Shown here piece by piece: positions 15,539-24,500 of a stretch of DNA of 30,160 nucleotides; position 1 is the stretch's first letter, and each line of letters starts with the position of its first letter. The stretch comes from UBA11869 sp964544965 (GTDB lineage: Bacteria; Pseudomonadota; Gammaproteobacteria; Eutrophobiales; Eutrophobiaceae), in assembly GCA_964544965.1 (NCBI GenBank), contig CAZJED010000013.1, positions 1 to 30,160 of the forward strand. The letters are read 5' to 3'. Position numbers and translations under genes: made by a program. The notes beneath the pieces are model-generated. The model was not told the origin of the DNA. It saw nothing but the letters and a program-made list of their open reading frames with translations, and ran no database searches.

Positions 15539-17155
15539 ATGCCTGAAAAATGTAAAAAACTTCGAAATCTAATTCACTCAAAAGAACTTGAATTCATCCT
15601 TGAAGCTCATAACGGTATTTCTGCCGCCATCGTTGAGCGCGCAGGTTTTAAAGCTATCTGGGGAAGCGGCTTTGCTATGTCTGCACAATTTGGTGTGCGC
15701 GATAGCAATGAAGCGAGTTGGACGCAAGTGGTCGATATGCTTGAATTTATGTCAGATGCAACATCAATACCAATACTACTTGATGGCGACACTGGGTACG
15801 GCAACTTTAACAATATGCGAAGGCTTGTCAGTAAACTCGAACAACGAGAAATAGCGGGAGTTTGTATTGAAGATAAGCAGTTTCCAAAAACAAATAGCTT
15901 TATCGATAGTGGTAAACAACCTTTGGCTGATATTGATGAGTTTTGCGGAAAAATAAAAGCTGGTAAAGATTGTCAAGCCGATGATGATTTTTGTATTGTG
16001 GCAAGAGTTGAGGCACTTATTGCAGGTTGGGGTTTAAAAGAAGCTTTAAATCGTGCTGAATCATATAGAAAAGCGGGTGCCGATGCTATTTTAATGCACA
16101 GCAAATCCCATAAATCTGATGAAATATTAGCGTTTACAAAAGAATGGGAAAATCGCTTGCCGCTTGCCATCGTTCCAACAACATACTATAGCACCCCAAC
16201 TGATACATTTCGTAAAGCAAATATTAGCTTAATAATTTGGGCTAATCATATGATTAGATCATCAACCAAAGAAATGATTAAGAATAGTAAAAAAATATTT
16301 AAATCTGAATCAGTAATTGGTATAGAGGAAAAAATTTCAACCGTTGAAAAAATTTTCAACCTTCAGGGGGTTGATGAGTTAAATGAGGCGCAAGAAAGAT
16401 ATCTAACTGAGAAATTAGATGTAAGCGCTATTATTCTTGCCGCAACCAGAGGAAGTGAGCTTCACGAATTAACTCAAGATAAACCAAAGACAATGATAAA
16501 AATTGGTGGTGAAGCATTATTAGCGCGTATGGTTAAACAATTCAAGAAAATTGGTATTAATAAATCAGTAGTTATTGCTGGTTATAAAGCAGAATCGATA
16601 AATATTTCAGGAATAGAAATTCGAATCAACGAAAATTATGAGATTGGTGGTGAATTAATGTCTCTAACTTGCGCCAAGAAAGATTTTGATAATGATATGG
16701 TGATTACCTACGGTGATTTGCTTTTCAGGGAACATATTCTAAGAGATTTATTAGAAGTAAATGGGGAAATCGTAATTATTGTAGACTCTGCATCAGAAAA
16801 TCCTAATATTACAGGTTCCCCTGACGTCGCCTTTTGTAATAACAGTGATGACCGCTCTCCTTTTATGCAAAATATAATTTTAAAAGAACTTTCATCAAAA
16901 AATAAAATTAATAATGCTATACCTTCAGGTCACTGGATTGGAATGATGCGAGTTAGACAAGAGGGTCGCAAGTGGATAGAAACTGCAATAGAGGAGCTTC
17001 AGTCTTCGTCAAATTTTGAAAAACTAACAATACCTGACCTGCTCAATCATATTATTGCGAAGGGAAAAACAGTTAATGTGCACTACATAAATGGTCATTG
17101 GCTCGATGTAAATTCAATAAATGATATTGGTGCTGCTGGTGATTTTACCCAATAG
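15539..17155 (+). CDS. aepX: PEP mutase fused to a degenerate nucleotidyltransferase domain
   Basis: 538 residues. Residues 1 to ~265 form a PEP mutase of the isocitrate lyase superfamily: GSGFAMSA, LDGDTGYGN with metal-binding Asp residues, and the diagnostic EDK-x5-NS motif (E111-D112-K113 QFPKTNS). It rearranges PEP to phosphonopyruvate, the committed C-P bond-forming step. From ~294 a nucleotidyltransferase-like domain follows, but its signature reads LAATRGSEL (300-308) where active family members have LAAGxGxRL, so the Gly and Arg are replaced. ITYGDLLF and HWLDVNSINDI still keep Asp residues. Fusions of PEP mutase with such domains are common in phosphonate clusters. Here the free-standing gene upstream probably does the cytidylyl transfer, and the fused domain may be inactive or altered. 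Confidence 0.92.
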   Translation: MPEKCKKLRNLIHSKELEFILEAHNGISAAIVERAGFKAIWGSGFAMSAQFGVRDSNEASWTQVVDMLEFMSDATSIPILLDGDTGYGNFNNMRRLVSKLEQREIAGVCIEDKQFPKTNSFIDSGKQPLADIDEFCGKIKAGKDCQADDDFCIVARVEALIAGWGLKEALNRAESYRKAGADAILMHSKSHKSDEILAFTKEWENRLPLAIVPTTYYSTPTDTFRKANISLIIWANHMIRSSTKEMIKNSKKIFKSESVIGIEEKISTVEKIFNLQGVDELNEAQERYLTEKLDVSAIILAATRGSELHELTQDKPKTMIKIGGEALLARMVKQFKKIGINKSVVIAGYKAESINISGIEIRINENYEIGGELMSLTCAKKDFDNDMVITYGDLLFREHILRDLLEVNGEIVIIVDSASENPNITGSPDVAFCNNSDDRSPFMQNIILKELSSKNKINNAIPSGHWIGMMRVRQEGRKWIETAIEELQSSSNFEKLTIPDLLNHIIAKGKTVNVHYINGHWLDVNSINDIGAAGDFTQ

Positions 17156-17173
17156 AAAATTAGAGAAAACGAT

Positions 17174-18328
17174 TTGATAGAAGCAAAAGATTTCGTTGAA
17201 GCTGCCAGAGAACTAGGTTTTGTTCGTTACACCGGTGTTCCCTGTTCATTTCTTACTCCTTTTATTAATTATGTGATTAATGATAATTCATTAGAATATA
17301 TATCATCTTCAAATGAGGGTGATGCACTGGCTACAACTTCAGGTTCGGTAATTGGAGGGCAGCGATCAATCGTAATGATGCAAAATTCAGGTTTGGGCAA
17401 CGCAGTAAGCCCGATAACATCACTATCATATGTTTTTAAAATTCCATTTCTAATTATAGTCACTCACCGTGGGCAACCAGGTGCCAAGGATGAGCCGCAA
17501 CATGAATTGATGGGTAAAATAACAAAAGATTTATTTGATCTCATGAAAATCCCATCAGAAACATTTCCAAATGAAAAAAAAGCAATAATACCCGCTCTGG
17601 AACGTGCCGAGAAGTACATGTCAAAAGAGCAACGTCCTTATGCATTTATCATGAGCAAAGGAACGGTAGCACCAGAAAAATTAAATGGCCAAATGCTTAA
17701 TGCTGCTGTAAGGCATAAAAATGAAATTCATTACCTTTTTAATGGGAAAGAAATCGGCTTGGAGCGAAATACGGTATTGCGTCGTATTATTAAAAATTCA
17801 CCTAAAGATAAAACTATATTAATTGCCACGACCGGATATACCGGGCGTGAATTATTCTCTATTGAAGATCGAGATAACCATATTTATATGGTAGGTTCAA
17901 TGGGATGCGCCTCTTCTTTTGCTCTGGGATTAGCATTAGCCAGACCAGATCTAAAAATAATTATTATCGATGGTGATGGGGCAGGATTAATGCGAATGGG
18001 AAATTTTCCGACGATTGGAACTTATGCGGGCAATAATCTCATTCATATACTTCTTGATAATGAGGTTCATGATTCAACTGGCGCACAATCCACGGTCTCA
18101 AAAAATATAGATTTCTCTGTAATTGCCAAAGCATGTGGTTACAGTACAATTTTTAGTGGTAATAAAATCGAATTGATTGATGAATTATTTTCAGTAAAAG
18201 ATAATGAAGGGCCTATATTTGGCCATCTAAAAATTTGTTCTGGTACAATAAAGAATCTACCCAGACCTAATATCAAACCAGATCAAGTACTAAGACGAAT
18301 GATGCGGCATATCAATACTAGTTTCTAG
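17174..18328 (+). CDS. aepY: Phosphonopyruvate decarboxylase
   Basis: 384 residues starting at TTG, with GAGAAA upstream; there is no ATG at the right place. It is a ThDP-dependent enzyme that decarboxylates phosphonopyruvate to phosphonoacetaldehyde, pulling the unfavourable PEP mutase reaction forward. Visible features are YTGVPCSFL at the N-terminus, the cofactor-activating Glu48 in SSNEGDA, the loop THRGQPGAKDEPQHELMG, and the ThDP/Mg motif GDG (267-269) continuing through NFPTIG to LLDNEVHDSTGAQ. It lies 18 bases after aepX and 1 base before aepZ, so the three are co-transcribed. Family assignment is confident. Confidence 0.95.
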   Translation: MIEAKDFVEAARELGFVRYTGVPCSFLTPFINYVINDNSLEYISSSNEGDALATTSGSVIGGQRSIVMMQNSGLGNAVSPITSLSYVFKIPFLIIVTHRGQPGAKDEPQHELMGKITKDLFDLMKIPSETFPNEKKAIIPALERAEKYMSKEQRPYAFIMSKGTVAPEKLNGQMLNAAVRHKNEIHYLFNGKEIGLERNTVLRRIIKNSPKDKTILIATTGYTGRELFSIEDRDNHIYMVGSMGCASSFALGLALARPDLKIIIIDGDGAGLMRMGNFPTIGTYAGNNLIHILLDNEVHDSTGAQSTVSKNIDFSVIAKACGYSTIFSGNKIELIDELFSVKDNEGPIFGHLKICSGTIKNLPRPNIKPDQVLRRMMRHINTSF

Positions 18329-18329
18329 A

Positions 18330-19418
18330 ATGAATATTCTACTTAACCCAGGACCAGTTGTACTAAGCAAACGTGTACGAAAAGCATTACTTAAAGCTGA
18401 TCTATGTCATCGCGAAATAGAATTCATCGAACTTCAAAACAAAATTCGTAATAACCTTATTGATGTATACAAACTTTCAGCTGAGAAATGGGCTGCGGCT
18501 GTTTTCACTGGTTCAGGAACATCGGCAATGGAATCAATGATCACAAGTCTTGTTCCCACACACACAAAATTATTAATTATTGAAAATGGCGTTTATGGGG
18601 AAAGGCTGACTAAAATTGCAAAAATTCATGATATTGATCATGTAGTTTTGCATCACGAATGGGGAGAAGAAATAAATCTTTCCAATTTAAATAATGAACT
18701 GCGTTATCATAAGGAAATTTCTCATGTTGCCGTTGTCCATCACGAAACCACCACCGGCCGTCTAAATAATATTAATGAAATAGCAGATATATGTAAAAAC
18801 CATAAAAATATTTCCCTATTAGTTGATGCAGTAAGTAGTTTTGGTGCAGAAGAAATAAGATTTGATGACTGGAGTATAGCGGCCTGCTCTGCAACCGCAA
18901 ACAAATGCTTGCATGGTGTGCCTGGTGCATCTTTCGTTATTACAAATAGAAATGCGCTATCGCCAATGGCAGCAACATCCGCAAGAACACTCTACTTAAA
19001 CCTCATCGATTATCTGGATGCGCAAGACAACAACAAAACCCCCTTCACGCAATCAATTCAGGCATTCTATGCGCTTGATGAAGCGCTAGAAGAATTAATC
19101 GAACTTGGTGGTTGGAAAAACCGTCAGGAAAAATACCGCCACTTAATAAACATTGTTAGGGAAGGACTCGAACAATTAAAAATTAAACCCTGCCTTGAAG
19201 AAAGTGAATCATCCTGTGTATTAAACTCATTTTATTTGCCTGAAGGGCTTACCTATAAAAAATTACACGATGAATTAAAAAAATTAGGATTTGTAATTTA
19301 TGCAGGACAAGGAGGACTGAAAAAATCATTTTTTAGAATATCATGTATGGGTGATATCACAGAATCGGATATACTAAAATTTATCTCTTCAGTAAAAAAA
19401 ATAATAGCTAAAAAATGA
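18330..19418 (+). CDS. aepZ: 2-Aminoethylphosphonate aminotransferase (AEP-forming)
   Basis: 362 residues, a PLP-dependent class V (fold type I) aminotransferase of the PhnW type. The start LLNPGPVVLS is characteristic. Other marks are the phosphate-binding GSGTSAMES (61-69), HHETTTG, cofactor Asp166 in LLVDAVSSFG, and PLP-binding Lys192 in ATANKCLHGVPG. PhnW enzymes reversibly exchange AEP and phosphonoacetaldehyde. With aepX and aepY the direction is AEP synthesis, and there is no phosphonatase (PhnX) for degradation in the window. The ATG follows the aepY stop by one base. Its 3' end is only three bases from the convergent dxs gene, with no obvious terminator between. Confidence 0.93.
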   Translation: MNILLNPGPVVLSKRVRKALLKADLCHREIEFIELQNKIRNNLIDVYKLSAEKWAAAVFTGSGTSAMESMITSLVPTHTKLLIIENGVYGERLTKIAKIHDIDHVVLHHEWGEEINLSNLNNELRYHKEISHVAVVHHETTTGRLNNINEIADICKNHKNISLLVDAVSSFGAEEIRFDDWSIAACSATANKCLHGVPGASFVITNRNALSPMAATSARTLYLNLIDYLDAQDNNKTPFTQSIQAFYALDEALEELIELGGWKNRQEKYRHLINIVREGLEQLKIKPCLEESESSCVLNSFYLPEGLTYKKLHDELKKLGFVIYAGQGGLKKSFFRISCMGDITESDILKFISSVKKIIAKK

Positions 19419-19421
19419 AAA

Positions 19422-21323
19422 CTATATAGTATTTAGTTTATTCCTTATCTTTTGTTTAGGTTCACTAATCTGAGTCATAACAAAATCTAATATACCCTTG
19501 TAATCCAAACCAGCGTCTCTCAACATATCATCTCTTGTACCATGCTGAATTAATCTATCGGGCAAACCATGATTAACAATTGCCCTTTCAACGCCATAAG
19601 CAGCTACCACCTCATTTACTGCAGAACCTGCACCGCCTTGAATAACATTCTCTTCAACGGTGATAATTAGTTGATGATTTTCACAAATATTAATAATGAG
19701 CGACTCGTCCATTGGTTTTACAAAACGCATATTAATGACGGTTGCATTAATTTCCTCTCCAACACGTTCACATGGTTGAACCATGGTGCCAAATGCTAAA
19801 ATAGCAATATCTTTACCCTTGTGTCTTATTTCTGCTTTACCAATTGGAAGTTGTGTCATTTCTTTTTGCACTTTTACGCCTGGGCCAGTTCCTCGAGGAT
19901 AGCGAACGGCGGCGGGTTGATTAAGTTTAAAACCCGTATACAACATTTGGCGGCATTCATTTTCATCGGACGGAGCCATTAAAATAATATTTGGTAAGCA
20001 ACGCATAAAACATAAATCATATGATCCATTATGCGTTGGGCCATCAGCGCCTACACACCCTGCTCTGTCAATAGCAAACAATACAGGAAGATTTTGTATT
20101 GCAACATCATGTATTAATTGGTCATAAGCGCGTTGCAGAAACGTTGAATAAATTGCAACAACGGGTTTTAACCCGTCGCACGCCATTCCTGCTGCAACAG
20201 TAACACTATGTTGTTCTGCTATTGCAACATCGAAATATTTATCGGGATGTTCTTGTTCAAATCTAACTAAACCTGAACCTTCACGCATTGCTGGTGTTAT
20301 CGCTGCAAAACGCTGATCTAATTCAGCCATATCGCATGCCCAATCACCAAAAACTTTACTATAGGTTGGGCCAGATGAAGTTTTTTTAGAAGAAATAATT
20401 CCTTTCTTAGGATCAAAAGGTGTTACCCCGTGATATTTAACAGGATCATCTTCTGCAGGAGCATAGCCCTTACCTTTTTTTGTAATAACGTGTAAAAACT
20501 GAGGGCCTTGGAGTTTTTTAATATTTTTTAAAGTGCTAATTAAAACAGGCAGGTCATGACCATCAACTGGGCCAATATAATTAAACCCAAACTCTTCAAA
20601 TAAAGTGCCAGGTACAATTAATCCTTTAACATGCTCTTCAGCGCGTTTTGCAATTTCGAGTGCTGCGGGAATATTAGATAATACTTTTTTACCGCTCTCT
20701 CTTACACTTGAATAAAATTTACCAGATAACAACTGAGCAAAACGATTTGATAGTGCTCCAACATTCGGTGATATTGACATGTTGTTATCATTTAAAACAA
20801 CTAGTAAATTGCTGTGCTGAGCCCCAGCGTGATTTAATGCTTCAAATGCCATTCCAGCAGTTAGTCCGCCGTCTCCGATAATCGCAACACATTTTCTTTC
20901 TATGCCTTGTCTTGCAGCAGCAGTCGCCATACCCAATGCTGCACTAATTGATGTGCTGGAATGACCGACACCAAAAGTATCGTATTCGCTTTCATCTCTT
21001 TTCGGAAATGGCGCTAGCCCCTCCCACTGACGTATTGTATTTAAACGCTCTTTTCTTCCAGTTAATATTTTGTGTATGTATGCCTGATGCCCAACATCCC
21101 AAACTAATCGGTCTTCAGGTGTGTTAAATAAATAATGCAATGCAATAGTTAATTCTGCGGCGCCTAAGCTTGCAGCAAAATGCCCGCCGCTTTTGCTTAC
21201 CGAATTTAAAAGAAACAACCGTATCTCATCAACGACCTGCCCCAATTGGGACTCAGGTAATCTCCGAAGATCAGCGGGAGACTGAATCTTATCTAGCAAA
21301 GGTGTATTGGTTTCTCTATTCAT
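19422..21323 (-). CDS. dxs: 1-Deoxy-D-xylulose-5-phosphate synthase
   Basis: 633 residues from the ATG at 21323. A longer start at 21347 is possible, but a promoter-like TTGCAT-17-CATAAT has its -10 box on that ATG, so the shorter form is preferred. The ThDP enzyme condenses pyruvate and glyceraldehyde-3-P in the first step of the MEP isoprenoid pathway. Landmarks are SGGHFAASLGAAELT, VWDVGHQAYIHKILTGR, FGVGHSSTSISAALGMA, the ThDP motif GDGGLTAGMAFEALN with NDNNMSISPNVG, AEQHSVTVAAGMA and DRAGCVGADGPTHNG. Placement beside hpn genes suggests a supply of precursor for hopanoids. It is divergent from hpnH and convergent with aepZ. Confidence 0.97.
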   Translation of the reverse strand: MNRETNTPLLDKIQSPADLRRLPESQLGQVVDEIRLFLLNSVSKSGGHFAASLGAAELTIALHYLFNTPEDRLVWDVGHQAYIHKILTGRKERLNTIRQWEGLAPFPKRDESEYDTFGVGHSSTSISAALGMATAAARQGIERKCVAIIGDGGLTAGMAFEALNHAGAQHSNLLVVLNDNNMSISPNVGALSNRFAQLLSGKFYSSVRESGKKVLSNIPAALEIAKRAEEHVKGLIVPGTLFEEFGFNYIGPVDGHDLPVLISTLKNIKKLQGPQFLHVITKKGKGYAPAEDDPVKYHGVTPFDPKKGIISSKKTSSGPTYSKVFGDWACDMAELDQRFAAITPAMREGSGLVRFEQEHPDKYFDVAIAEQHSVTVAAGMACDGLKPVVAIYSTFLQRAYDQLIHDVAIQNLPVLFAIDRAGCVGADGPTHNGSYDLCFMRCLPNIILMAPSDENECRQMLYTGFKLNQPAAVRYPRGTGPGVKVQKEMTQLPIGKAEIRHKGKDIAILAFGTMVQPCERVGEEINATVINMRFVKPMDESLIINICENHQLIITVEENVIQGGAGSAVNEVVAAYGVERAIVNHGLPDRLIQHGTRDDMLRDAGLDYKGILDFVMTQISEPKQKIRNKLNTI

Positions 21324-21345
21324 CGAAATTACACAGAAAAAAACC

Positions 21346-21374
21346 ATTATGAATAGTGGTTAAAGGTCATGCAA
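21346..21374 (-). promoter_or_regulatory. Candidate promoter of dxs
   Basis: On the minus strand TTGCAT (21374-21369) and CATAAT (21351-21346) are spaced by 17 bases. Transcription would start near 21339, giving a short leader before the ATG at 21323 and ruling out the ATG at 21347. Confidence 0.45.
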
Positions 21375-21440
21375 GAAAATTGACTGAGATTTAAGGCTAA
21401 AATTTAGACGGCACACATTAAATCTTCATATGTATCAATA

Positions 21441-21469
21441 TTGTACAATCATCATCACCCCTTTATAAT
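21441..21469 (+). promoter_or_regulatory. Promoter of the hpnH operon
   Basis: TTGTAC (21441-21446), a 17-base spacer and a perfect TATAAT (21464-21469), about 68 bases before the hpnH ATG. This is the best sigma70-like site in the window. The ~60-base leader shows no clear riboswitch; a weak pairing of AAATAC with GTATTT (near 21488-21505) is present. Confidence 0.65.
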
Positions 21470-21536
21470 CTCAGGAAGAAATCGGGAAATACTGGAAGTA
21501 TTTTTAAGAAAAATATCAGGAATTTAAAGATCTTAT

Positions 21537-22667
21537 ATGAGTGTACCTCTACTACAACAATATAGAGTCGGACAATATATTATAGGTAAAAAACTGAAGG
21601 GTATTAAAAAATACCCGTTAGTACTAATGCTTGAACCTCTTTTTCGTTGCAATTTAGCATGTGCTGGATGTGGAAAGATAGATTACCCAAAAGAGATTCT
21701 TAATAAACGCCTGAGCTTTGATGAGTGTATGCAAGCCATCGATGATTGTGGAGCTCCTATCGTTTCTATAGCAGGAGGTGAGCCTCTGATTCATAAAGAA
21801 ATGAACCAAATAGTAAATGGTTTTATAAAACGTAAAAAATTTGTTTATTTATGTACAAACGCGCTACTACTGAAAAAAAATATAGATAAATACGAACCGT
21901 CGCCATATTTAACCTTTTCGATTCATCTTGATGGAAACAAAGAGCGACACGATGCTTCTGTTTGTCAAAAAGGTGTTTTTGAAAAGTGTGTGAAAGCTAT
22001 TGAGATTGCATGCGAAAAAGGCTTTCGTGTAACTCTTAACTGCACATTATTTCAAGGAGAAAGCGCTGATGAAGTAGCCGAGTTTCTAGATATGGCTATG
22101 AAATTAGGTGTTGAGGGCGTAACCATATCCCCTGGGTATAGTTATGAAAGAGCGCCGAAACAAGATGTGTTTCTAAAAAAACAAGAGAGTAAACAATTAT
22201 TCCGAGATATATTTAAATTGAATTTAAATAAGCTCTGGCGATTTAATCAATCATCGCTATATCTTGATTTTCTTGCCGGCAATCAAACCTATCAATGTAC
22301 ACCTTGGGGTAATCCAACCCGTAATATATTTGGTTGGCAAAAACCATGCTACTTACTTGTTGGTGAAGGCTACGCGCCTACATTTTCTGCGCTAATGAAA
22401 GAAACTAAATGGGAGAATTATGGATCTGGAAAAAATCCAAAATGTGCAAATTGTATGGTTCATTGTGGATATGAAGCTACAGCTGTTAATGATACGTTTA
22501 AATATCCATTAAAAGCATTAAGTGTATTTTTAAAAGGTCCCAAGACGCACGGGAAAATGGCACCTGAACTACCTGTATTATATAACGATAATGAAATTTT
22601 CGAGCCAAAATTGGTAGTAAAAAATGAAGCACCTAAAAACAGTAAGAAAAATAAACAAGTTGCCTAA
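21537..22667 (+). CDS. hpnH: Adenosyl-hopene transferase, radical SAM
   Basis: 376 residues. HpnH adds a 5'-deoxyadenosyl radical to diploptene, making adenosylhopane, the first step of C35 hopanoid side-chain formation. CX3CX2C is in FRCNLACAGC (C38, C42, C45), GGEP at 80-83, CTNALLL, and the family phrases SIHLDGNKERHDASVCQKGVFEKCVKAI (in part, ~127-155) and TISPGYSYERAPKQDVFL. C-terminal cysteines NPKCANCMVHCGYEATAV match HpnH. The Lys/Asn-rich last 20 residues are a lineage extension. It leads the operon with hpnB, whose ATG overlaps its stop (TAATG). No squalene-hopene cyclase is in the window; it should lie elsewhere. Confidence 0.95.
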   Translation: MSVPLLQQYRVGQYIIGKKLKGIKKYPLVLMLEPLFRCNLACAGCGKIDYPKEILNKRLSFDECMQAIDDCGAPIVSIAGGEPLIHKEMNQIVNGFIKRKKFVYLCTNALLLKKNIDKYEPSPYLTFSIHLDGNKERHDASVCQKGVFEKCVKAIEIACEKGFRVTLNCTLFQGESADEVAEFLDMAMKLGVEGVTISPGYSYERAPKQDVFLKKQESKQLFRDIFKLNLNKLWRFNQSSLYLDFLAGNQTYQCTPWGNPTRNIFGWQKPCYLLVGEGYAPTFSALMKETKWENYGSGKNPKCANCMVHCGYEATAVNDTFKYPLKALSVFLKGPKTHGKMAPELPVLYNDNEIFEPKLVVKNEAPKNSKKNKQVA

Positions 22668-23791
22668 TGGAAATACTTTACCTGGCAATAGTGCTAGGGC
22701 TTTTAATATGGATAGTAATTCTTCTGCTACCGTCACGTCCCTATAGCACTCAAGAATCGATAGAAATTCATTCAAAAGAATCAGCAAACTTAGCTGAGGT
22801 AACAGCGCTTATTCCAGCAAGAAATGAAGCATCGACAATAGTTAGAACACTTTCAGCGCTTAAATTTCATGACCCTAAACTAAAAATTATTCTTGTTGAT
22901 GATCAGTCTGATGATAATACTGTTGAACTTGCAAACTCTACCGAAATCGAAAATTTAACAATTTTGTCTGGCAGTGAATTGCCATCAGGGTGGAGTGGTA
23001 AATTATGGGCATTAGAACAAGGAAGAAAATATATTAACACTGATTATCTGCTGTTACTTGATGCAGACATTATTCTCGAGTCTGGTCTAATAATGAAAAT
23101 GTTATTTGAGGCAAAAAAAAATGATACAAAATTGGTCTCATTAATGGCTCGTCTTAGGATGATATCATTCTGGGAAAAACTACTTATGCCTGCTTTTATC
23201 TTCTTTTTTAAATTACTATATCCATTCCATCTTTCAAATTTACCCGATTCAAGAATAGCTGCAGCAGCAGGTGGATGCATGCTTATAGAAACAAAAATAC
23301 TGAAAGAATTAGATGGATTCAAATCTATAAAAAATACACTAATAGATGATTGCTCCCTTGCAAAAAAAATTAAACAAAATGGTTATAAGATATGGGTTGG
23401 TTTAACCCTTTCAGCAATCAGTATACGTCGCTACGATAAGCTTTCAGCAATATGGAGAATGATATCAAGAACCGCATACACACAATTAAACCATTCTCTT
23501 TTGATGCTTTTTTTATGTACAATCTTAATGATTATTGCATTTGTAATGCCGTACGTCGCAATTCTACAAGCAGAGCCAGCGATTATAGTTATAGGAATAG
23601 TTACACTTTGCATACAAACTATATGTTATTTACCTATATTGAGATACTATTCGATGAATCCAATTTATGCACTTTCATTGCCATTAGTTGCCATGTTTTA
23701 TTTATTATTTACACTAAGTTCAGCGTATTCTTACTATTTTGATAAAGGTGCGACTTGGAAAGAAAGATGTTACAAAAAATTAGAAAAATGA
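22667..23791 (+). CDS. hpnB: Hopanoid-associated glycosyltransferase
   Basis: 374 residues, a family 2 glycosyltransferase with one N-terminal membrane helix (~4-21) and three or four hydrophobic segments after ~275. GT2 features are ALIPARNEAS (47-56), the nucleotide-binding VDDQSDDNT (77-85), SGWSGKLWALEQG, the DxD-like LLLDADI, AAAAGGCMLIE and the DDCSLAKKIKQ segment where the catalytic base lies. HpnB proteins are found in hopanoid clusters and are thought to modify the hopanoid side chain with a sugar; the exact reaction is not settled. It overlaps hpnH by one base and hpnM by four (ATGA), so it is translationally coupled on both sides. Confidence 0.92.
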   Translation: MEILYLAIVLGLLIWIVILLLPSRPYSTQESIEIHSKESANLAEVTALIPARNEASTIVRTLSALKFHDPKLKIILVDDQSDDNTVELANSTEIENLTILSGSELPSGWSGKLWALEQGRKYINTDYLLLLDADIILESGLIMKMLFEAKKNDTKLVSLMARLRMISFWEKLLMPAFIFFFKLLYPFHLSNLPDSRIAAAAGGCMLIETKILKELDGFKSIKNTLIDDCSLAKKIKQNGYKIWVGLTLSAISIRRYDKLSAIWRMISRTAYTQLNHSLLMLFLCTILMIIAFVMPYVAILQAEPAIIVIGIVTLCIQTICYLPILRYYSMNPIYALSLPLVAMFYLLFTLSSAYSYYFDKGATWKERCYKKLEK

Positions 23792-24411
23792 TGCTAGAGA
23801 AAAAATATTTTCAATCTACCATGTTATTTCTTTGTTTAGAATTCTGTGCGTTGACATCACATGCAGGCAATAAACAAGAACAAATAATACAAGAACCAAT
23901 AAATCAGCTACACGAAGCTCTAATTAATGTAATGGTAATATCAAATTCAACAAACTTCGAAGAACGTTATAAATATTTAGAACCCGTTATTGAAAAAAAC
24001 TTTGATATAAACTTAATATCAAAAGTTGTTCTTAGTAGATATTGGAAATCAATTGATGAAGAAACTAAAATTAAATTCATTGGTATATTTAAAAAATTGA
24101 CAATTTCAACTTATGTAAGCCGTTTTAATTCATATAACAATCAAATATTTAAAAATATATCCATTGACCAACTGAAAGAAAATAGGTTTCTAGTAAAAAC
24201 AGAATTTAAAAAATCAGATAAAAATCCAATTTCGTTTAATTACATCGTTCAAAAAAGTAATGAAAAATGGAGAATTATCAGTGTTATTGCTAATGGAATT
24301 AATGATCTTTCTCTGAAAAGAGCAGAATATGCGGCAATTATCAAAAATGATGGATTTAATGCTCTGATTTCAAAACTTGAACAAAAAATTGATAATTCAC
24401 AAACAAATTAA
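23788..24411 (+). CDS. hpnM: HpnM, MlaC/Ttg2D-like periplasmic lipid-transport protein
   Basis: About 207 residues from the ATG at 23788, which forms an ATGA overlap with the hpnB stop; upstream ATG 23755 and the adjacent ATG 23791 are alternatives. A signal peptide is likely: a short basic start (MLEKKY), a hydrophobic stretch FQSTMLFLCLEFCALTSHA and cleavage near SHAG. The mature part has the MlaC-family pattern: an early helix, NLISKVVLSRYWK, a Thr/Tyr-rich FKKLTISTYVSRFNSYN, then beta strands FLVKTEF and YIVQKSNEKWRIISVIANGINDLSLKRAEYAAII. MlaC carries phospholipids through the periplasm; HpnM is its hopanoid-cluster form, presumably carrying hopanoids. The mlaA gene 89 bases downstream supports an envelope lipid-transport role. 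Confidence 0.88.
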   Translation: MMLEKKYFQSTMLFLCLEFCALTSHAGNKQEQIIQEPINQLHEALINVMVISNSTNFEERYKYLEPVIEKNFDINLISKVVLSRYWKSIDEETKIKFIGIFKKLTISTYVSRFNSYNNQIFKNISIDQLKENRFLVKTEFKKSDKNPISFNYIVQKSNEKWRIISVIANGINDLSLKRAEYAAIIKNDGFNALISKLEQKIDNSQTN

Positions 24412-24500
24412 GCTATAAACCATTAAAAAAATTGTCTCCCGCTCAAAGGTATGTCAATATTTACTCTGGATTTATTGGGCTTATTTATTAAGAGACAATC

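Noticed and set aside
24431..24499. Inverted repeat ATTGTCTC ... GAGACAAT before mlaA as a terminator or switch
   Set aside because: Only 8 bp with a 53-base loop and no U-run. The right arm covers the ribosome binding site candidate, so it is mentioned in the mlaA entry, but the evidence is too thin for a feature.
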